A stretch of DNA of 64,000 nucleotides, taken from contig JAFEKX020000001.1 in NCBI GenBank assembly GCA_016893485.2, positions 3,596,001-3,660,000 of the forward strand, read 5' to 3'. Positions 58,857 to 64,000 of this stretch are shown here, piece after piece. Every line of letters begins with the position of its first letter. The stretch's first letter is position 1. The position numbers and the translations under genes are program-made. Below the pieces are notes generated by a model, which made no database searches, was not told where the DNA came from, and saw nothing but the letters and a program-made list of their open reading frames with translations. Origin of the DNA: Streptomyces sp. P3. GTDB lineage: Bacteria > Actinomycetota > Actinomycetes > Streptomycetales > Streptomycetaceae.

Positions 58857-59726
58857 TCAGCCGTAGCGGTAGATGCCGCTGACGTCCTCCAGCTGTTCCG
58901 GCGTCACGTCCCACGGCGGCATCTTCTGCTGCCGGGCCACGATCCGCCCCTCCTGGTCGTCGCCCGCCCCCGGGGTTTCGCCGGGAGGTAGCGGGAGCCG
59001 CGGTGCTTGCTCTGCCAGCGCGACCACTGGAGGTCGATGAAGGCGTGGTGGAGCCAGAACACGGGGTCGTTGACGGAGGCGCCGCCGAGCATCACTCCGC
59101 CGACCCACTTGTGGACCCGGTTGTGGTTGCGCCAGGACGCGCTGCCGGAGCCGGTGCCCCACCCTTCGAGCCGGTTGCGGAAGCCGGTGCGGCAGGTCGA
59201 GTCCCAGGGCGACACGTCGTAGACCGGATCGGCGAGCGCCCCGGCGAGGTCGCTCTTCGTCGGCAGCGTGATCGGGGAGCCCGCGCGGCCCAGGTCCCGG
59301 GTGAGGTACGGCTCGTCGGTGATGTTCTCCGTGAGCTTCCACCTGCCCGCCCGCCGCGTACGCGAACGGCCCGGTCGTCACCTGGTGGTCGGAGCGCCGC
59401 CCGGTGCCGCCGAGCAGGTCCTTCGTCCAGGGCAGGGCGGTCGCCGAGCGGTCCCGGGTCCAGTCCCAATAGGGCACGGTCACCGAGGAGTCGACCCGGC
59501 GCAGTGCCCGCTCCAGGTCCAGCAGGAACTGCCGGTGCCAGGGCAGGAAGGAGGGCGCCATGTGCGCGGAGCGCAGTCCGTACTCCCCGTCGGGCACGAA
59601 GAACTCGATGTGCGTGCGCACGAACTCGTCGTACTCGCCCCGCCGTTTGATCTCCAGGAGCGCCGCCACGAACCGCCGCTTCTCGGCGGCGGTGAGGGTG
59701 CTGACGTCCTTACGCGTGTACGCCAT
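58857..59726 (-). CDS. melC2: Tyrosinase MelC2
   Basis: About 290 residues, ATG 59726. Type-3 copper enzyme that oxidises tyrosine to dopaquinone for melanin. CuA ligands lie in TRKDV...RTHIEFF, RSAHMAPSFLPWHRQFLLDL; CuB ligands in NHNRVHKWVGG and NDPVFWLHHAFIDLQWSRW. It has no signal peptide; it is exported with MelC1, which also delivers copper. Ends SGIYRYG. Apparent frameshifts near 59345 and 58975. Confidence 0.92.
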   Translation of the reverse strand: MAYTRKDVSTLTAAEKRRFVAALLEIKRRGEYDEFVRTHIEFFVPDGEYGLRSAHMAPSFLPWHRQFLLDLERALRRVDSSVTVPYWDWTRDRSATALPWTKDLLGGTGRRSDHQVTTGPFAYAAGGQVEAHGEHHRRAVPHPGPGPRGLPDHAADEERPRRGARRSGLRRVALGLDLPHRLPQPARRVGHRLRQRVLAQPQPGPQVGRRSDARRRLRQRPRVLAPPRLHRPPVVALAEQAPRLPLPPGETPGAGDDQEGRIVARQQKMPPWDVTPEQLEDVSGIYRYG

Positions 59727-60140
59727 GGTCTCCCCATGTGCATCGGCGCGTCCGCCTCGCTCAACTCCCGCCCGGGGCTCAGTTCGTCGACGGCGGCACG
59801 GGTCGCCTCCAGGGCGGTGGGGTACGAGCGGTAGTGGTCGACCATGCTCAGCCAGGTGCCGTCGGCCCGCCGCATCAGATGCAGCGGCCGCCCGTCCACG
59901 GTGACCTGCCAGCCGTCCTTCAGCACGCCGTGGATACGACGGCCCCGGTACGTCTCGTCGAAGGCGGTGTCCCCGGGTCCGCCCGGAGCGGGTGGGCCGC
60001 GAGGCCGCGACGACGGGCACCAGGGCCACCGCGAGCGCGGCGCCGAACACCCCGCGCAGCGCCTCCCGCCGCGTCCTGCGCACCGGCCCTGGTCTCACCG
60101 GCGTCCCGCCCACCCGCACTCCGCCGACGCTCACGCTCAT
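59710..60140 (-). CDS. melC1: Tyrosinase copper chaperone MelC1
   Basis: About 143 residues from ATG 60140. The twin-arginine signal RRTRREALRGVFGAALAVAL explains how the folded MelC1-MelC2 complex is secreted. The mature core (DETYRGRRIHGVLKDGWQVT; VDGRPLHLMRRADGTWLSMV; DHYRSYPTALEATRAAVDEL) is the MelC1 family. The 3' end is uncertain: no stop appears before melC2 in the frame as given. One base shift would give TAA at 59710, overlapping melC2 by 17 bases. Another shift is likely near 59960. Confidence 0.85.
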
Positions 60141-60226
60141 GGCCCAACTCCCTCGTCCGGTACGGCTCGTTCGAGGGCCTAACCGCCCGGCGCCCCGTGC
60201 GGTCACCGTCACCACGGCAAACGGAA

Positions 60227-60252
60227 GGGCCCGGGTCGCACCACCCGGGCCC
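60227..60252. terminator. Terminator downstream of the secreted-protein gene
   Basis: 10-bp perfect stem GGGCCCGGGT (60227-60236) with 60243-60252, six-base loop. It lies about 50 bases after the 60301 stop (minus) and upstream of melC1, insulating the two units. Confidence 0.75.
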
Positions 60253-60300
60253 ACATCCGTACCGGCCCCAAGGCCGCCCTCGTCCTTCCCGCGCTACGGC

Positions 60301-60816
60301 TCAGAGGCCGGCGCCCGTGACCAGGTCCGCGCCCGGCACGGTCTGCAGCACCGGGGCCAGGACGCCCAGCTGGGGCGCCTTCAGGTCCGGGAGGCCGAAG
60401 TTGTCGGGGTTGGGCGGGGTCAGCGGCGCGTCCAGCGCCAGGCCGGGGGCGGCCGTGCGCAGGTCGGAGGCGGGGACGCTGACGCCGAGGTGGTCGAAGC
60501 CGTCGCCGAGGACGTGCGGCAGCGGGGCGCGCAGCTCGGCGCCGGGGAGGCCGCCGTGGACCGGGAGCTGGGGCAGCACCCGCTCGGGGATGAGGCGGCC
60601 CTCGACGTACCGCGGGCCCTCGGGCGAGCCCGGCATGGGCACCGGCACCTCTCCGCCCAGCTTGGGAGTTCCATGCCGAGGGCGCTCTCCGCGCCCCCGA
60701 GCGGCACGGGCACGGGAACCGAGCCGAGCGCGGCGGCGGGGGGTCGCGGCGGCACCGGCCGCGGCCGCGACGGCCGTGAGGACGGCGGCGATGGTTCCTC
60801 GGGTGGTCGACTTCAT
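60301..60816 (-). CDS. Hypothetical secreted protein
   Basis: About 171 residues from ATG 60816 (MKSTTRGTIAAVLTAVAAAA). A signal peptide is followed by a Pro/Leu-rich mature chain (PGLALDAPLTPPNPDNFGLP; APQLGVLAPVLQTVPGADLV) with no Cys. Probably a cell-wall-associated small protein of the sporulation-surface set. A double frame change (near 60730 and 60665) is resolved as two small indels. Confidence 0.65.
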   Translation of the reverse strand: MKSTTRGTIAAVLTAVAAAAGAAATPRRRARLGSRARAARGRGERPRHGTPKLGGEVPVPMPGSPEGPRYVEGRLIPERVLPQLPVHGGLPGAELRAPLPHVLGDGFDHLGVSVPASDLRTAAPGLALDAPLTPPNPDNFGLPDLKAPQLGVLAPVLQTVPGADLVTGAGL

Positions 60817-60978
60817 CTCGAGTACGGTCCCTTTCGGAATGCGGAAGCTCTGCGTGCTGACCGGGTAACGAGGCCGGGGAGGACATCAGTTCAAGATTCC
60901 CCGGGTGCCGTAGTAGTCAGCTTTCCGGAATTCCCGCCAGCGGGCCGGAACGCGTGATTCCCGCCCGCTGTCCGATCG

Positions 60979-61474
60979 TCAGCCGCGCAGGCTGCGGGCA
61001 GGCAGGATGATGTGCGCGGCGGCGTTCAGGGTCTCCTCGGAGCCGGCGAACTCGGCCAGCGCCTCGGGGGACGGGCTTGCCCGGCTCGGCCTCGGGCCAG
61101 GGGCGGGTGGTGAACACCAGGTAGGCGAAGCCGCGTTCGCCGACCGCCGCGAGCCACTCGGGCGGCGGCACGCACTGGGCGTTGAGCTGCGGCATGTTGA
61201 GGACGGCCTGCCCGCCCTCGACGAGCATGGTGATCGGCAGGCTGGGCCGGGTGGAGCCGTCGACGACGTTGCCGCCGACCGGGAGCTGGTTGTCGGTCAG
61301 CAGCCGTTCCACGGCGGCGGTGGCGGCCTCGGGGCCGTCCGCGGCGTCGCCCAGGGTGTAGGCGAGGAGGTAGGGCATGTCCCCGTCGGGGGCCTCGCCG
61401 CTCCACGCCAGGACGACGAGGGTGCCGAGGTCGGCGACGCGGAAGGGGCGCGTTTCGCTTGAGGTTGAGGTCAC
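60979..61474 (-). CDS. DUF5949 family protein
   Basis: About 165 residues from 61474 (MTSTSSETRPFRVADLGTLV). Segments PYLLAYTLGDAADGPEAA, NQLPVGGNVVDGSTRPSLPI, QAVLNMPQLNAQCVPPPEWL then FTTRPWPEAEPGKPV match the Streptomyces DUF5949 family. Function unknown; soluble. It ends AAHIILPARSLRG after one apparent frameshift near 61072. Confidence 0.7.
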
Positions 61475-61601
61475 CGCGCGACCTTATCGACGGGCCGGAA
61501 GACCATCTGACGCGTTCTCACCCGTCCGGCCGATGGCGCGGTCGCCCCGCCACACGAACGAGGGACGCCTCTCGACGCCCCTCGAACAGCACCGGGGAGA
61601 C

Positions 61602-61892
61602 TCAGCTCTGCAGGGGCAGACCGCCGAGCAGCGGGTTGTGCTGGTTCAGCGCGCCGGCCGCACCCTTGACGGTGTTGAGCGCGGAGCCCTTGTTCTCGGT
61701 GTCGAGCGCGTCCGACTGGTGCTGCAGCGGCATCACGTCGGCGGGCTGGAGCCGACCACTGGTGAGGGTGTTGACGGCGCCGGTGAGGCTGGTGGGCGTC
61801 ACGTCGGCGGGGCTGTAGGCGAACGCGGGCGCGGCGGCACCGGCGAGGACGACGGACCCGGCAACGACAGCGGCAGCCTTCAGGGACTTCAT
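61602..61892 (-). CDS. Small secreted protein
   Basis: 96 residues, intact, ATG 61892. Signal peptide MKSLKAAAVVAGSVVLAGAA ending PAFA, then a polar mature chain (SLTGAVNTLTSGRLQPADVM; HQSDALDTENKGSALNTVKG) ending NPLLGGLPLQS. No Cys. Role unknown; the location among chaplins suggests surface function. A weak inverted repeat follows at about 61557-61587. Confidence 0.7.
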   Translation of the reverse strand: MKSLKAAAVVAGSVVLAGAAAPAFAYSPADVTPTSLTGAVNTLTSGRLQPADVMPLQHQSDALDTENKGSALNTVKGAAGALNQHNPLLGGLPLQS

Positions 61893-62062
61893 CGTGTTCC
61901 TTTCTTCGGCAACTCATGTCACCAGAGCGAATTCTGTCGCCGTGTGTAACGAGTTCCTGCCTGGCCGGAAACCCTGTGCGCAGAAAGTTTCTGCTGCCCA
62001 CCCGAATGCGGAGTGTGTCTCATCGGCGTTTCCCATCCTCATATGAAAGGGCCGTGACACGG

Positions 62063-62110
62063 AAAGGCCGTCGGGCCGGCCCCGGAAAGGGGACCGGCCC
62101 GACGGCCTTT
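62063..62110. terminator. Long hairpin terminator
   Basis: 17-bp perfect stem (AAAGGCCGTCGGGCCGG at 62063-62079 with 62094-62110) over a 14-base loop. It lies 16 bases after the stop of the 62126 gene, ends with AAA/TTT for both strands, and is the strongest terminator in the window. Confidence 0.9.
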
Positions 62111-62125
62111 CCGCGACCGCTCGTG

Positions 62126-62798
62126 TCACACGCCGGGAACGGCCGGTACCGCCGGGAGCGAGGACGTCGACGGCAGCGCGGGCAGACCGGGCAGGCTCGG
62201 CGCGGGCAGACCGCCGCCGAGCAGCGTGGCGGTGACGACGTTGACGAGGCCCGTCACGACACCGGTGACCGCCGGGACGACACCGGCGACATTGCCGGAG
62301 GTGACCGCGGTGAGCAGCGCGGCGACCGCTTTCTGCAGCGAGGCGAGCGCGTCACCGGCGAGGTCGGCGGGCGCCTTGGCCTTGAGTCGTCGGCGCTCTT
62401 GAGCGAGGGCAGCGCGGGCACGGCCGGAACCGCGGGGGCGCGGCGGGCGCCGCGGGGACCGCCGGGGCGGCCGGCGCCGCCGCGGTGATCTTGGCGATGG
62501 CCGCGGTGACGGCGTCGCCCAGCGACTTCGCCTGGTCGGCGGAGAGCTGGCCGTTGTCGGCCTTGAGCGCCTTGGTCAGCAGGTCGGTGACGGGGGTGAG
62601 GACTCCGCCGACGTCGCCGAGGCTCTTGACCTGGGCGAGCAGTGCGTCAGCGTTGGGGACCGGCGCGCTCGACGCGGCGTGGACGTGCTTCCGCGCCGAG
62701 TCGTTGTCGGCCGCGACGGCCGCGGGGCCGGCGATGCCGATCAGGACGGTGGCACAGAGCACGGAGGACGCGACGCGCCGTGCGGGCAGACCACGCAT
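62126..62798 (-). CDS. Secreted Ala/Pro-rich protein
   Basis: About 224 residues from ATG 62798, AAAGGAAAC upstream. Signal peptide (VASSVLCATVLIGIAGPAAV ending AAD). A helical mature part (DALLAQVKSLGDVGGVLTPV; LSADQAKSLGDAVTAAIAKI), an APAVPAAPAAP low-complexity linker and a hydrophobic C-terminus rich in Pro-Ala-Leu (LPGLPALPSTSSLPAVPAVP) follow. No family recognised. Apparent frameshifts near 62385 and 62435. Confidence 0.65.
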
Positions 62799-63056
62799 GG
62801 GTGTTTCCTTTCGGTGGTGCTTCAAGATCTTGAGCCCACCGTGAAAGCGCTCACCACCGTCTGCAACCGGTCGGACGCGCCGGGTGACCGCCCGTCAGGC
62901 CCCCGCCCGACGTCGTGCCTGGTGAGGGCCATGTCAAGACCGTGACGCCGGACCGGAACCGCTACCGCCCATTCGGGGCAACACGCCCCAACGCCAACCG
63001 GCCGCCCCTCCGCGGAAACCACGGGGAACGGCCGGCCGAAGGGATGCGTGCGGACG

Positions 63057-63297
63057 TCAGCCGTTGACGCAGGTGTTGCCGAAGGCCGGGTTCAGCAGGC
63101 CGATGACGTTGACGGTGTTGCCGCAGACGTTGACCGGGATGTGGACCGGAACCTGGACGACGTTGCCCGACAGCACGCCCGGGGAGTGGGCAGCGGGCGC
63201 CGTGCGCGTCGCTGTCGGCGGCGGCGATGCCGGCGGTGCCCGCCATGGCGGCTGCGGCAACGGAGGTCAGGACCAGGCCCTTCGCGATACGCGACAT
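63057..63297 (-). CDS. chpF: Short chaplin, ChpF-like
   Basis: About 80 residues, ATG 63297. Signal peptide (SRIAKGLVLTSVAAAAMAGT, cleavage near IAAADS), one chaplin domain: HSPGVLSGNVVQVPVHIPVN, VCGNTVNVIGLLNPAFGNTC, ending VNG. Both Cys are present. Near-identical to the domain of the chaplin at 58481 but without a tail. One apparent frameshift near 63205. Likely under the same developmental control as other chaplins. Confidence 0.85.
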
Positions 63298-63483
63298 GGA
63301 GAGGTGCTCCTTGGGGTTGAAACAAACATCCGGACGGGGATGCCCGGCCCTGTGTCAACGCGCGACTCCCACGGGGTTGTGCCGCCAATGGGGTGATCTC
63401 CCGGGGCCGAACTTCACCATTCCGACACAGTTGTCGGGTTTCGCAGGATTAATACGGATAGCCACTAGAGTTGCGCACCTCCC

Positions 63484-63528
63484 GAAGTACCCCTATAGCC
63501 ATCACATCGCACATAGGGGCCGTACTTC
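63484..63528 (+). promoter_or_regulatory. Imperfect inverted repeat in the leader of the last gene
   Basis: GAAGTAC (63484-63490) plus CCCTAT (63491-63496) pair with ATAGGGG (63513-63519) and GTACTTC (63522-63528). The site is 20 bases before the ATG, so it could be an operator or an RNA hairpin close to the ribosome site (GAAAGGG, 63531-63537). Confidence 0.5.
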
Positions 63529-63548
63529 CCGAAAGGGCAACGCCGGTC

Positions 63549-64000
63549 ATGCGCAATTCCCTGGGTCCGCTGCTGCGCCGGGCGTCGACGGGCGCTCTCG
63601 CCCTCGCCACGATCTGGGCCCCGGCCACCGCCGCGTCCGCCCCGCCCGCCCCGAGGCCGGGCGCGTCCCGTTCGCCCAGCGCTACCACGCGCTCCAGCAC
63701 GGCGGCATCGTCCGCGCGGCCAACACCTCCATCAGCTGCCGCCAGAACTCGGCCGCCTGCCCCGCCGTACGCGAGGGACAGGCCGCGGTGAACGGCGACT
63801 TCGACATGTTCTACGTCGACGTCGACAGCGACCCCAACACCTACAACTCCTCGCGCGCGGAGGTCCGGCTGCCCGAGGGCGCCCGGGCCACGTACGCGCG
63901 TCTGTACTGGGGCGGCAACCTCCGCGTCGGCGAGCAGAAGCCGCCCAAGGACGACGGACGGGTGCTGATCGCGGAGCCCGGCGGCGCCTACAAGGCGGTC
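63549..64000 (+). CDS. Secreted protein, N-terminal part (cut by window edge)
   Basis: ATG 63549. Signal peptide (MRNSLGPLLRRASTGALALA ending AAS), then FAQRYHALQHGGIVRAANTS, REGQAAVNGDFDMFYVDVDS, DPNTYNSSRAEVRLPEGARA, TYARLYWGGNLRVGEQK. The NGDFDMFYVDVD and ARLYWGG pattern resembles large secreted DUF3344-type proteins of Streptomyces. At least 150 residues; it continues past 64000. One apparent frameshift near 63650. Confidence 0.65.

Overview
The window is chromosomal DNA of a Streptomyces, very probably from the core of the chromosome. It is about 70% GC, third codon positions are strongly G/C, GTG starts and four-base GTGA/ATGA overlaps are frequent, and the gene content is streptomycete: chaplins, a melC tyrosinase operon, ssbB-dynB-dynA, a CsnR-type chitosan-oligosaccharide operon and a PknG cassette. 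From memory, the gene order resembles the S. coelicolor SCO2640-SCO2706 region; no alignment was run. No phage, insertion sequence, CRISPR array or biosynthetic cluster was seen.

A caution governs every coordinate. Most genes over 1 kb contain one or more apparent frameshifts. Wherever the expected base run could be reconstructed, almost all are small deletions, usually one base lost from a C or G run (C6 read as C5, G4 as G3). Even a tRNA acceptor stem is one G short. They look like uncorrected sequencing or assembly errors, not gene decay. Such genes are given as one CDS spanning the whole locus, with shift positions in the text.

Layout. 1-5.9 kb: tail of asd, a DUF1203 gene, pepN, an SDR without the usual catalytic pair, and an ECF sigma gene coupled to a small zinc-ribbon gene. 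5.9-16.9 kb: EamA exporter/MarR pair, malQ with a repeat-containing small protein, PadR-ABC exporter, HNH nuclease, MscS channel, Uma2 protein. 17-24 kb: csnREFGHK, with an operator downstream of its promoter. 24.2-35.4 kb: amino-acid-sensing and phosphorylation cassette glnX-glnH-coiled coil-pknG-PP2C-vWA-FHA. 35.5-37 kb: isoaspartyl-methyltransferase-like gene and truncated globin. 37-44 kb: two very large FtsX-type permeases with their ATPase. 44-49 kb: thioesterase, EttA, and a thioester-domain surface protein with a class E sortase signal. 49.4-54.1 kb: ssbB, dynB, dynA (sporulation septation) and tRNA-Arg(TCT). 54-58.3 kb: SDR, APC permease, D-2-hydroxyacid dehydrogenase, DUF2087 regulator. 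58.4-64 kb: sporulation-surface region with two chaplins, melC1-melC2 and several small secreted proteins.

The most system-like unit is the 24-35 kb cassette. A periplasmic amino-acid sensor (GlnH/GlnX) is linked to a PknG kinase, a PP2C phosphatase, a vWA protein and an FHA reader. Kinase, phosphatase and reader each carry two N-terminal zinc ribbons. One member has an in-frame TTA codon, and the reader has a collagen-like Gly-Pro spacer. Other notable signals are short tandem duplications at or just after stop codons at three loci, a degenerate 15-bp repeat array between marR and its exporter, and a G-poor, C-rich leader inside the csn operon.
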